The translations under genes were made by a program, and so were the position numbers. Below, piece by piece: positions 44,510 to 55,345 of a stretch of DNA of 64,000 nucleotides. The stretch covers positions 88,624,570 through 88,688,569 of the forward strand of contig NW_024609846.1 in NCBI RefSeq assembly GCF_016920785.2, in the 5' to 3' direction. The stretch's first letter is position 1. Each line of letters begins with the position of its first letter. The notes beneath the pieces were generated by a model, which made no database searches, was not told where the DNA came from, and worked only from the letters and a program-made list of their open reading frames with translations. Source of the DNA: Ixodes scapularis (taxonomy: Eukaryota > Arthropoda > Arachnida > Ixodida > Ixodidae).

Positions 44510-46004
44510 CAGTGTTGGCGGTAACGCGTTACAAGTAACGGCGTTACCGGTAACGCGTTACTTTTTTTGGTAACGTAGTAACATACTCGTTACTTTTTGA
44601 AAGAAGTAACGGGTAACGTACTTACGTTACTTATTTTGAGTAACGTGTAACGAAATTACGTTACGTTACTTTACGTCCTAAAACTTGAAAAAAAAAATAA
44701 TTATTTTTTTGTGTTTTTAAGTGCCCAGTCATAAATTCCTTAGTCAAAAAATGCCACTGTCCTCCACAATTCTTTGACGTCGGTGCTCGTCAGATTTGAC
44801 GTCACAGGCCATCTGCCACTGGTTTTCTCCCGCGGCTCGTTGACCTCGCTACCGCCGTCGCCTCGGCTGGAAGGCCAAGGAGGTCCGGCTTCGGGTGGAT
44901 CTGGGAGATTCCTGCGTCGAAGCCTGCGTTTCGCTTCCCGCTGGGAAAGAGAATGACACCTGCGCGTCATTCTCTTTCCCGTTTTCGGGACTTCAAAAAA
45001 GGAGGAGGCCTTGAGCAATTGACCGACAGCCAACAGAGCGTGTGAGTGGCTCCCCGGACCCACGTGATGAGCAGATCAAGGCCGCCGTGGAGGGCCCGGG
45101 CACAGAAGGAACTTTCCCCCGGCAAAAAAAGAAAATAACAATACGCCCGGAAGCAGAGCACCGAACGATTCGTCGAAGTCTTGTTGCCTGACGATTCTTG
45201 TAGTGTCCTGTTTGGACAGGCAAACATTCCTGCTTTGCGGAAACCCCAACGCCACGCACATCGACCCGCTTCGACGAACGCTGTCGCGGGCAGTGGCAGG
45301 CACAATGATAGAAGTCCTCCGAGGCCCACTTCTAATCGTCCGAGGAGAGAGGGTTCAGTTTTTTCTACTATCCTAATCTAACCCTTCGTGGAACCCCAGT
45401 GGCTATTCTTTGTGCGAGAGAGAACCCGCAATCCTACTGCGCTAGAAAGACGCTTCCCGGCGATTTCTCCTGAACCGTGCTGGACGCGGATCTTCAAGGT
45501 CGCGCATCGGTTGTCAGAGCTGAAGACGATAAAACCCCCACGAAAGCAATTCGCAAGCAGTTGTCGTCACCTGTAGGATGGCTACGGCAAGCGCAGCTTC
45601 ATCGCCTTGGCCAGGACTCAATAAATATTTCGAACTGACAGAAACTAAAGATGACAATTTAATTTTTAAGTGCCTTTTGTGTCAGCCACAGCTGAAACTC
45701 TTAAGTTGTGCCAAGTCCTCAAGCTCCAACCTGAAGAAGCATGTAAAGAGAGGGTAATTAAGTTTCCGCATAGACATATTTTAGCTGTGGAGCTTATGCA
45801 CTTATCAGACGTCGAAACAGCAAATGTTATAGTTAGTGAATACTAAGTAACGCAACAGTAACGTGCGTTACTTTTTATCAGTAACGGTAACGGTAACGCG
45901 TTCCTTTTATTTTGAGGTAACGTAGCTCGGTAACGCGTTACTTTTATTTGCAAGTAACGAGTAACGTATTTAGTTACTTTTTTTCGGTAACGCATACAAC
46001 ACTG
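44510..46004 (+). mobile_element. hAT transposon, 1495 bp, nested in gypsy pol
   Basis: Ends CAGTGTTGGCGGTAACGC and, inwards from the right, CAGTGTTGTATGCGTTACCG; both continue into subterminal taacgcgttac repeats (44518-44680 and 45845-45990). A perfect 8-bp gctgccgg duplication flanks it (44502-44509 and 46005-46012). It retains a BED-finger exon but no catalytic transposase, so it is internally deleted. It also contains a 15-bp-arm perfect hairpin (44943-44957 / 44966-44980). Confidence 0.93.
45578..45757 (+). CDS. BED zinc-finger N-terminal exon of a hAT transposase
   Basis: 59 codons from ATG (gtaggATGG context): PWPGLNKYFELTETKDDN, then FKCLLC and SSSNLKKHVKRG. The C-x2-C followed by NLKKH is the start of a BED finger, which hAT transposases use to bind their termini. 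The sequence around the stop reads agaggGTAATT, a good 5' splice site, so the ORF may be exon 1 with the stop actually in the intron. The second His of the finger would then lie in a lost downstream exon. Confidence 0.6.
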   Translation: MATASAASSPWPGLNKYFELTETKDDNLIFKCLLCQPQLKLLSCAKSSSSNLKKHVKRG

Positions 46005-49000
46005 GCTGCCGGGCGTAGTCAGCATAGGCTGGCCGCGCGTCGTTCACCCCGCCGTTGACTGCCAGAACCCGGTCTATGGGATTCATGAGCTCATGCCCAA
46101 ATGTGAGCAGGGCAGGGGTGAATCCCGTCGATCGGTTGACCGTGGATCGGAGGGCAAACCCAATCTCAGGAGATAAGTGTCCCAATCCTTGTGCCGCTCC
46201 GCATAAGCTGCAAGCATAGGTTTGAGATTGCGGTTCACGCGTTCGGTCACATTCGAGTGGGGGTGGTACGTCGTGGTCCTGTTGTGCTTAATGCCAAGGG
46301 CCGCACAGGTTTCCACGAATACCTTCGACGTAAAGACGCTGGCATTGTCCGTTATCAAAGCCTGAGTGTACCCAAAGCGCGAGAACACCTCCATTAGCTT
46401 ATCTAGGATCACTCGAGCCGTCAGCGTTCGGAGGGGAAATAGTTCGACCCATTTGCTGAAGTGATCAGTGACAACCAGCAGGTACTGATGATCCTTCGGG
46501 CTCCTTGGAAAGGGGCCGACGATGTCGCATGCCGCGAGAGAGCAGGCGTGCTGACTCTTGATGGGCTGCAACAAGCCGGGGACTTTGCCGCCTCGCGGTT
46601 TGAGGCTTTGGCACAGGTGGCATGACCGGGCGTATGTCAGTATGTCGCTTTTCATGTTGGGCCAGGTGGCGAAGTGACACAACTTATTATAAGTCTTGGG
46701 GCCACTCGCGTGTCCGGCCGTTGGCGTGTCGTGATAGAAGCGCAAAAGCGCGCCTCTCAGCCCTCGGGGCACCACCACCTTGAACGTATCACAAGTGTCG
46801 TTCTCAGATGGTATGTACCGCAAAAGAAGCCCGCCAGCGTCCAGCAAGAACGAATCCAATGCTCCAACCACATTACCAGTGGCTTCCCGACGCTGGGCGT
46901 TTCGAGCAATACCAGCTGATCGCCCGGCGGCCGCGCCGCCCGACTCCGACGAGTCGCGCTCTCCCAGGAGCCCGTCGATTACTTCACGACAAAATGGATC
47001 GTTCTGTTGAGCTTCTCGTAGCTCTTGTTTGCTAAAGGGGATCCCCACGCCTTCAAAAGAGTCGACATGGTTCACGGTTCCGTCAGAGAGCCCCGGGGGT
47101 GCCGGTGTCTCGTCAGACTGGGCTGTGCGTGGCTCGAACGCAATCAGACATTTAGGCTGAGTTTCTGACGTGGAGGGGTCCGCAAACGCAACGGGGGCCC
47201 GAGATAAGGCGTCGGCCACAACGTTCGCGCTTCCCTTTCTGTAGCGAACCTCATAGTCGTAGCGCTGCAACGTCAACGCCCATCTCGCCAGGCGACCGGC
47301 CGGCTCTCGGAGGCGTGTGAGCCATTTCAGAGCGGGGTGGTCGGTCTCAATGATAAAGGTCGTCCCGTCAACGAACATGTCGAACTTACGGAGCGCGAAC
47401 ACCATGGCAAGGCACTCCCGTTCGGTCACGCTGTATCGGGTTTTGGCGGGCGTCAATGATCGGCTGGCAAAAGCGACCGGTCGGAGCGCGCCTTCGTGCT
47501 GTTGGAGCAAAACCGCACCGAGTCCCCGGTCGCTCGCGTCGGTTTGTATCACGAACGGCCGGTTCAGGTCGGGCAGCTTGAGGTTGGCGGTGGACACGAG
47601 AGCATCAGCGAGGCTTCTGAAAGCGGCTTCCTGCTCGGAGCCTCAGCTCCACTTCGCAGACTTCCTCAACAAACGGGTTAAGGGGGCCTGGACAGCCACG
47701 CAACCAGGGATAAACTGACGATAGAAGTTTATCATTCCGAGGTAGCGGCGCAGAGGACTAACGTCCGTCGGCGCCGGATACTCCAGGATAGCCTGGAGTT
47801 TTTCAGGGCACGGAGAGACGCCGCTGCGGTCGATCGTGAAACCCAGCAAAGAGATACGGGTCTCCGCGACTTGGGCCTTTTTTGGATTCAGGGTCATTCC
47901 GGCGGCCCTTAGTCTCTCAAGAACATCCTCCAAATGACGCAGGTGATCTTCGAAGGTGTCCGAGTACACGACAATGTCATCGAGGTACGCCACGGCATAG
48001 GACCATCTGGCTTCCCCGAGAACACGGTCCATGAGTCGTTGGAACGTCATTGGCGCTCCTGTAAGCCCGAACGGCATGCGCGTGAACTCAAAAAGTCCTC
48101 GGTGACAGACGAAGGCTGTCTTTTCTGCATCGTCGGGTTCGACTTGGACCTGTAGGTAGCCTCTGCTGGCGTCGAGCGTTGTAAAGAACTTTGCTCCACC
48201 GAGGTTCGAGATGATGGAGTCGATTCTTTGGAACGGATAGGCGTCCTTGCGCGTGAGTTCATTCAGTTTGCGGTAATCCACGCAGAGGCGGGAGCTTGCG
48301 TCTTTCTTTGGGACGAGCACGACCGGAAAACCCCATGGGCTCTCTGAACGCCGGATAACGCCGGTGTCGGTCAATTCATCCAGGGCGGCGTCAATGGCCT
48401 CCCTTTAAGCCAAGCTAACCGGACGAGGATTGCACCGCCAGGGGCGAGCGTCCCCTGTGCCGATCCGATGCCGCACTGAGTCGGCGCAGCCGGGTCTGTC
48501 CGTGAACATCGAGTCATAAGAGTATAACAACGATGAAAGGCGCGCCCTATCGCGACCCGCAACCCCGCAGGAGGGTGTCAGCAGTGGGTGCAAAGCATTC
48601 TCGGCCGCGCCGACGGCACGCGCCGGGCGTGCGGACGCGAAGTCCAAAACCGGTTTCGGAGAAACAGTCTCTCCCGCTCGACCAGGGTTGCTTGTGGCGC
48701 TCGTTGGCATGGGGGCCGTTGAGGTGGCCGGGGGCTCGCAGAAGGGTTTCAACGGACCAAAAGGGGCCTCACGGTAACCACCGTTACCGACGTCAATCAC
48801 CATCCCCGTTCGAGCAAGGAAGTCTCGCCCCAGAATCACCGGTACAGACAGGCCGGGGAGGTGGACGAAACGGTGGCGTCTCACTCGTTGGTTCCATCGC
48901 ACGACCAGCCGTACGGCGCCGCTCGATTGGGCGGTGCCGCCTGCGGCCAGTCGAAAGGACGTGTTGCATTCCCTTAGCCGCACGGAGTGCGCCTGCAGGT

Positions 49001-49464
49001 GTGCCAGTACGTCTTCGCCGAGCAACGATGCGCTCGCCCCCGAGTCGAGGAGAGCTGCAAACGTCCGGCCGGCGATGGTGAGGGCCAAGAACGGGGCAGG
49101 CGCATCGGGCGAAGAGTCCACCCGATACGCAGACGGAGCGAGGGCGATCAAGGGGGCCTCGTCAGCGGCGGCCGGCTCCGTTTCCCGAAGCTTGTTGAGG
49201 AGCAGGCCGCTGGTCGGTACAGTCTCGGACAAAATGGTCGGGCCGACCGCAGCGGATACACTGGACGTCCGAACCGCGGGACGGGTTCCGTCGCAAGTTC
49301 CTTGGCGGGTTGGGGCGCTCATTCTGGGCATCAAGGTGCCCGGTCTGCGCCCATCTGCGAGGCCTCGGGTTCGCGGGGCGGTCCCGATAACGCTGGTTCG
49401 CCTGCGCCTCTGTGGAGCCTCTTCGCAAACCAAAGGTGTAGGGGTCGAGAGCACGGTTAGAGTA

Positions 49465-50057
49465 AAGTCACTGGATCCTCGGAAAGTAACGCCAAGCTCC
49501 GCGTGTGGTCGCCATCTTGGTCCATGAAATGAGCAATTTCTCCTTGACCCCTCCGTTCTTGGTGAGCCTATCTAGATTCGCTGGTGACGGGTAGCTTTAT
49601 TGAGTCGTTTTTGTATACCGAGATTTTGCTAACCACACACCGGCGAAACAGGCGTACACGTTCGTACCACCACCAGATGCTGTGTCGGTGCTTGGAGGCA
49701 CTGAAAAATAAGTTTATTGTCTTGATATGTGCAAGAAGAACAATATAATTGTAAGAGATCCATGGAGATGGGCCTGATTAATAAGGTGATCGCATACGAA
49801 GTGCCAAAGACTCTTATATTGAAGAGGAACGCTTCCAGTATGATGATGCTCCATGGTGATCTTGGCGCGACTGGTTTAGAACGACCCCCTGGAAGCTTAG
49901 AAGATTTAAATGGACCAAGATCGTGATTTCCATGGCAATGTAGGCCGATTAGCCAATCGCCTTGCGAGATTTGGGTCGTCTGTATGTTAGTATATGTTTG
50001 TGTCCGGCTAGCAGGTAGGGAAGGCAATGGCGCTACGTTCCCAGGATCCAGTGACTT
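49465..50057. mobile_element. TA-flanked MITE, 593 bp (Tc1/mariner-like), nested in gag
   Basis: Ends aagtcactggatcctcggaa and, inwards from the right, aagtcactggatcctgggaa are near-identical inverted repeats, flanked by TA (49463-49464 and 50058-50059). Removing it with one TA rejoins gag in frame (SRSRRP to YSNRALDPY). No transposase is visible. The TA duplication suits Tc1/mariner. Confidence 0.85.
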
Positions 50058-50927
50058 TAGGGCCGGCGAGAGCGAGATCCGCTGCTTCCATTCCACGCGC
50101 AGCGCGGCTCTAGGCACTCCGACGGCGGGGGCGGAGGCCGATAGGCGCGTGCTGCGAGGATATCGCCCTGGACGCGGCGCGCTTCGGCGGCTAGCTCGTC
50201 CAAAGAGCTGAACCTGCCGCCTCGTAAGTAGGCGGCGAACGTCGGGTGCGCCTGCCTGATTACCCGCTCCACTCTCTCTCCGTTCGGGGCGGCAGGGTCA
50301 GCTATCAGAAATAGCTAATACATTGCCCTGACATACTCGAGAAGCGATTCGTCCGGGTCCTGGGTCCGTCGTTCCCAACTCTCGTCGCATCCTCCGCTTA
50401 TAATCTGCGGGGAGAAATTCCTGGCGGAAAGACACCCGGAACTCGTGGAGAGTGAGCGCATGCTGGCCGGCAAGGCAAAACCAACGGGCTGCCTGATCGG
50501 TGAGGGCGACCGGCAGAATGCGGCCCAGAATTTCCTGGTCAGACATCCCCATAGCCTGCTGGTAGTGAAGCAGATCCTCCAAGAAGTCAGTTGCGCTCAC
50601 CGCGTCGTCGCGTGGCTCGCGGTCCTGACAAGACGGACTGCATGGCTCCGGAGGCTCTCAATGATTCGTGATGCATCTTGCAAAAGCGCGTCATGAGAGC
50701 TCTGCTGTCCATTTCCCGAGCAGACTGGTGTGGGCACGTGCAGCGCTGGGGACTCGTCTCGCAAAGGGGGACTCCCGAAACGCCGTTCGGCAAGCGATCG
50801 GCTCCGTCTGTGGGCAAGTCAATCAGATTGCCGACCGCGGTGGCCCCGGCAGAAGCTGCGTCGATATCGCGCGCGGGAAGGCTCCCCCTCGAGGGGGGGA
50901 GGGGGCCATCGCGCGGAGTGCCGAGCC

Positions 50928-51086
50928 CAGTGATTTCCCTACACACCCCCAGGGGGTCTACACCCCCCCTTGATTTTCTGAAGGCACCCCCTTAATTAGC
51001 AACGACTCCTTTATTCTCAATGCACCCCCCTCCCCTCCCCTAAAACTTTAGACCCCCCCTAATTTCAATTCCTGGGGAAACCCCTG
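50928..51086. mobile_element. hAT MITE, 159 bp, nested in gag
   Basis: Ends cagtgatttccc and, inwards from the right, caggggtttccc, flanked by gccgagcc (50920-50927) and gccgagca (51087-51094), 7 of 8. The interior is rich in ccccc and aggggg tracts. Confidence 0.78.
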
Positions 51087-51703
51087 GCCGAGCATTTCTG
51101 TCGCCGTGTCAGGCCGGGGGAATAAATGAGCGGCGTGACCGTAGGGTACGGTCCGCTCAACTCGCCTGTGGTGTCTCTCTGAGGCGGGTGATGCACGTCG
51201 ATAAGCGGCCAAGCGGGTGGGCTCTCTCGCAAAGGGGAGGCCGACGTAGCGCGATCGTGTAGGAGACCGGCTCGTACGGACACCGAGTCTCGCTGGGGCA
51301 CTGGGGGAGCGCTGCGAACATCGAGTGATCCGCTCACATCACCGGCGGCGTATCCCTCAGGTGGGAAAACCGTGCCGGGCATCGGCTCCGCCTGAATGGG
51401 TTCTCTCGAGGGAGATGTCGTCAGGGGGCCTTCGGCTGAGGCGGGAACTTCTGAATAGAGTCCGCTAGCTAAGGTCGGCGAAAGCCGCTGACCTCCGAGG
51501 GGAACGGTGGCCTGGGCGATGCGTGGTGAGTGCGGGGCAGGAAGAGGCTGCCCTCGCGTAGCCACGTCAGGCGGGAGGGGGGGCACGGGGGATGGAGGCT
51601 TGCGATGCGAGGGTAAGCAGCCAAGATGGCTGCTCCTCCGAGGCACGAGACGGGGCGCTCCGGCTGACGACTGGACAGCTCGGAGCGCTTTTCCCGCGGC
51701 CAT
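51065..51703 (-). CDS. Pro-rich 212-residue ORF upstream of gypsy gag
   Basis: Starts MAAGKALRAVQSSAGAP in the context ggccATGG-like on the minus strand. Rich in Pro, Ser and Arg, with no domain that I recognise. It lies where a 5' leader or an extended gag N-terminus would be, but in a different frame from the capsid region. It could be a real N-terminal gag segment shifted by an indel, or non-coding leader. Confidence 0.3.
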   Translation of the reverse strand: MAAGKALRAVQSSAGAPRLVPRRSSHLGCLPSHRKPPSPVPPLPPDVATRGQPLPAPHSPRIAQATVPLGGQRLSPTLASGLYSEVPASAEGPLTTSPSREPIQAEPMPGTVFPPEGYAAGDVSGSLDVRSAPPVPQRDSVSVRAGLLHDRATSASPLRESPPAWPLIDVHHPPQRDTTGELSGPYPTVTPLIYSPGLTRRQKCSARGFPRN

Positions 51704-51812
51704 GGGGCTTAATCAGGGAAGTGGAGCGGGCGGCTCCCACAAATTATAATGAATACGCCATTATCTCCAATGAAAAAGACATGGTAAAAAAGGGGGAGTT
51801 TTAACAGGTGTA

Positions 51813-54110
51813 TTAGCCAGCTATATGAAGAAATTCAAAAATTATATTGAAAAGTACAAGAGATTGTTCTCCTAGCAAGAATGCGGGATGAAATAGAAGA
51901 TGGGATCCAAAAATACTAGCAAAACATGCTTGTCGTTTTTTATCTAAACAAGGTATGAGATTATGTAGTTTATTGTCTGCTTCTTGATTCCATTCTACCT
52001 GCAGAGTTGATAACATGATTTTTTTTATAACTAGTTTATGTCCTCATATGGTCACCCAATAGATGCTTTTAGGTCACCATTACCAGAGTCAGTCAATCTA
52101 TCTGCCGCTTCATTACCTGGAATATCTACATGGCTTGGCACCCAGCATAGTTTTATATCAAGGCCAAGTAGGAGAGCGCGATTCATTTGAACACGGGCTT
52201 GTTGTACAAGGCGATTATCTGTAACGGTAAAAGAGCATAGAGCAAGTAGAGCACTCTGGAACCCTACAAACAATATAGCCTTCCTCACAAGGTCTTCTAA
52301 AATATGTTCAAGCGCCATGAGCATAGCGTAAAGCTCAGCAGTGAAGATACTAGAAACACTGTCGAAACGTCCCGCTCTACTAAAGTATGCCAAATATACT
52401 ACGGAACCTACGAAAGACGGGTTTTTGGCCCAATCAGTAAAACATTTTATATAGTCTTAATGTTTCTCTTGCAATGCGAGAAATTCCTTGTGAAGAACTT
52501 GATGGTTAACTGACCTTTTATTATAATGTGTGAGCGACCGGTCACATGATAATCTTAGTGCCTTCCACGGGGCAACAATCTGGGTTGCCTTAATCAAGTT
52601 ACTTTCAGGAAGAGCCAGCTGCAGGGAGGCAGAAATGCTTTGAAGCAGGAAGCTTAATGGCTGTACTATGCGAGGTTTGTTTTCAAAAAGCTGCAAAAAC
52701 ATGTTTGTGTGGATAGAATTAAATGAAGGATGTACAGGATTAGATTTCGCTTTGTACCCATAACAGAAGCTAAGATATTGTCTGCGCTGTTCTAGTGAAA
52801 TGTGATGTGTATCTGCATACAGGCTCAAGGAAAGCGATGTCCGAAATGCTCCTGTGGCAACTCGAAAGACAGGATGGTGGACTGGCTCTAGCATTTCTAA
52901 GACAGATTGATCCGTACACAGTTGCACCATAGTCCAGACGGGAACCGACCAGTGATTTGTACAATCGGATAAGACATCGCCTGTCCAATCCCCAGGATGT
53001 GTGTGAAAGCACTTTGAGAATATTAGATGACCGCAAGCAATTCTGTTTCAGCTCCTTGACGTGAGCCAGAAAGGTAAGTTTCTTGTAAAAGATACCCATA
53101 AAAATGTGTACTCGTATTTTATAGGTATTACAGAGGTATTGAGCTGCAAACGAGGATCAAGAAACAGACCGCAACGTATAGTGAAGAGGGCACACACTGT
53201 TTTTGGAAAAAAACTTGAAACCATTTTCATTGGCCCATTTGCTCATTTTGTTTATTGAGACTTGAAGTTGGTGCTCGCAACTTGAGAGACTGCAGGACGA
53301 AAAAGAAATCTGCACATCATCCACATGTAATGAATATGAAAGGGATAGAGATATCACTGCAGCAAGGCTGTTCATTTTCACCACAAAGTGACGCTTAATA
53401 CACCTCCTTGAGAGACGCTATCTTCTACAAGAAAAACATCTGCAACTGTGGAGCCAAACCTAACTTGAAAAGTTCGGTCAGTCAAAACATTTCCTTATGC
53501 AGCGAAACATGCGGCCACGAACATCATATATGTGTATAAGTTCTTAAGAATCCCGTACCGCCACGCAATATCACAGGCTTTCTGAAGGTCAAAAAGTACT
53601 GAAACACAGTGCTGTCGATAAAAAAATGCTTCGCGCATGAAAGTTTCCAGGCGAACAAAATGATTCAATGTTGATCGCCCAATTCTAAACCGACACGGAT
53701 TGGGATCCGAAATTCCCTCGGTCTCTAGAAAGTGTACAAATCGTCTATTTATTAGATTTTCATAATTTTTCCTAAGGCAACTGGTCATCGCAATGGGACG
53801 ATAACTTGCTGCAAGAGCCGAGTCTTTACCTGGTTTTAGCAGGAAAATTATATGTGCCCGTTTCCAGCACTGTGGAAAGGCAGAAACTTGCCACAAATTA
53901 TTAAAAAAGGTTGACAAATGGCCTAGAGATTCAAGAGTCAAGTGCCGCAACATTTCATAGTGTTTTTTGTCAGGCCCAGGTGCCGACTGCTTTTTCTGCC
54001 CCAAGGGCCACCTCGAGTTCGCACATTGTGAAAGGCTGGTTGTATACAACAGATCCCGAAATAGCAATTGGCAGCTTTTCTGCTGCAGTTCAGAACTTAT
54101 TAAATTTTGC
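51813..54110 (-). pseudogene. LINE ORF2 remnant with RNase H domain, minus strand
   Basis: RT: SAPGPDKKHYEMLRHL (about 53970), WKRAHIIFLLKPGKDSALAA, SYRPIAMTSCLRKNYENLIN, motif A VSVLFDLQKACDIAWRYGIL (about 53570). The catalytic box reads LHVDDVQISF (about 53330). Then KLTFLAHVKELKQNCLRSSN and RLYKSLVGSRLDYGATVYG (53090-52930). RNase H (52393-52052): FTAELYAMLMALEHI, FVGFQSALLAL with a Gly where the catalytic Asp (VDSQ) is expected, then WVPSHVDIPGNEAADRLT. C-terminal: LQVEWNQEADNKLHNLIP. RNase H-bearing LINEs belong to R1/I/LOA-like groups. Frameshifts and the lost Asp make it inactive. Its 3' side abuts the gypsy leader at about 51,800. Confidence 0.83.
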
Positions 54111-54119
54111 AGAATAATT

Positions 54120-54310
54120 AGATGAACTAGATGACTGGGATGTCCATGACTTGGGGTTGCGGAGAGGGGGAGGGGGGTCAAAAGGCATGTGTATATTATA
54201 GGGTCGGCTGTATTTAGGGGGGGAGAGGCCTGAAGCACATAAGCTCCCTCCCCTCCTTCCCCCCCCCCCCCTCCGCCCCCCCCCCCCCCCCCCCCCGGCT
54301 GCGACCCTGC
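54120..54310. other. G/C-run-rich insertion-like segment
   Basis: Contains gagagggggaggggggtc and a C-rich stretch with 21 C (54276-54296). Edges tggggttgcgg and, inverted, agggtcgcagccg hint at another hAT-type MITE, but I found no 8-bp duplication. The 54310-54840 stretch, with a poly-T at 54507-54524, shows no gene. Confidence 0.35.
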
Positions 54311-54839
54311 TCCCTTGTAGAAAGGCCCTCAACTACTTCGGCTCCTGTACCTTCGTGCAAGTCGTCTTGTGAGATCACCCCTTGAATTGTGTAAAGTGTT
54401 TGATGAGGTGTAAAAGTGGCTTTGTAATCAGTCACGCAGCTGAGTGCTAAGAGTGAATCACTTTGTTGCTTAGTTTGTATCCCTACCAGATAATCGCCGG
54501 ATGATTTTTTTTTTTTTTTTTTACATTGTAGTTTTTTTTAGTCACTTCTTTGAGAACTTTCGAGACGAGGAAAGACGACACTTACCAAGTGGTTTATTGC
54601 CTTCCGAGTACATAACAAGGAACTTCGGAAACTTTTCAGGTATGCAATTTGTTTTTCAGTTAATTGTGCTTCGGTGCGGCCCCTTTTTGGAGGCCGATAA
54701 AGGAAAGTTTTCAGTTTACAACCCCTAATACATGTAAAGGAAATTCAGCGCCCGGGTGCAACGCTTACCCGCTTACCACAGAGCCCGACAAGGGGGTAGG
54801 TAATTTGCCATAGCAAGAAAGGCTTGGCTTACGCAATTA

Positions 54840-55345
54840 AACTACCAGTGCTTCCCGGGCACTATACCCTAGTGTGGTTGCAGGGACATGGCCTGTTTCC
54901 ACTCAAGGTTGGCCCTTGCCGCCTAAGGTGAAAATGAAAAAAAAAGAGAGAGAGTAGAAGAAAAGAGAAAGAGGTCGAAGGAAAAGTGAAAGGAAGAAGG
55001 AGGATCGAAGAGGCGACTGACTGAATCATCCTGGTCGGGCCAAGCCAGGACACCCGTCTACGAGGAACAGGGGCCGAACTGGTATATTGCCTCACCCGGG
55101 GGCCCCGAGGGGGCCAAATAAACCCCGGACTCAGCTCAACTACCAGTATCCCCTTTTCCCCGGACACGGGTCAAGCATCGCTCAGCCAGGCGTGGGTGGG
55201 TGAACCCACATGAATCGGGGTTCGTGGTGACGTCCCTTTCCAAGTATGTACAGAAGCAGGTGCCCCCTGCGTGTGGGAGTGGCGGCCCACGTGGCTGGCG
55301 TCCGTGGTGACGACACTCACCAGGCACCTGACACCTAAGGTGTAG
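54840..55345. other. unclassified repeat-like non-coding segment
   Basis: Distinct GC-rich sequence with a purine tract (54935-55000). The 9-mer cctaaggtg occurs at 54922-54930 and again near 55334-55342, which could be a target duplication of a retroposon of about 400 bp. No ORF with a domain. It interrupts, or lies immediately before, the LINE endonuclease at 55,398. Confidence 0.35.

Larger units (their letters stand above)
44070..49454 (-). pseudogene. pol: Ty3/gypsy pol polyprotein (PR-RT-RNase H-IN), nearly intact
   Basis: One long minus-strand frame with few lesions. Protease: LLDSGASASLLG (about 49050) and VILGRDFL. An in-frame stop at 48405 separates it from RT (48374-47643): SPWGFPVVLVPKKDASSRLC, RMPFGLTGAPMTFQRL and catalytic AYLDDIVVY. 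An in-frame stop at 47643-47645 follows AKWS. RNase H (47597 onwards): IQTDASDRGLGAVLLQQ, RECLAMV, ETDHPALKWL, VVADALSRAP. Integrase: H2C2 finger (FYHDTPTAGH, SCHLCQ), then CDIVGPFPR, ALITDNASVF and NVTERVNRN for D, D, E. A frameshift near 46180 precedes GHLSPEIGFALRSTVNRSTG. The C-terminus resumes beyond a nested hAT at 44,500 (SQKAQYDRTHRDVRYQTGDL, GGPVHVCDLKPYTMRDDE) and ends near 44,070. Confidence 0.9.
49162..51095 (-). pseudogene. gag: Ty3/gypsy gag, split by two DNA transposons
   Basis: Minus-strand gag upstream of pol. A candidate start ATG lies at 51095-51093 (MLG), next to a hAT MITE (50928-51086) that splits the first codons; it continues as TPRDGPLPPSRGSLPARD. Capsid-like region (50600-50300): SATDFLEDLLHYQQAMGMS, AARWFCLAGQHALTLHEF, RQEFLPADYKRRMRREL. 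A stop and frame change near 50300 precede ERVIRQAHPTFAAYLRGG. A TA-duplicating MITE (49465-50057) interrupts it; beyond it comes the nucleocapsid zinc knuckle CIRCGRPDHFVRDC (about 49230). The frame ends at 49162, overlapping the start of the protease frame (49454), so pol would need ribosomal frameshifting. Confidence 0.82.
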
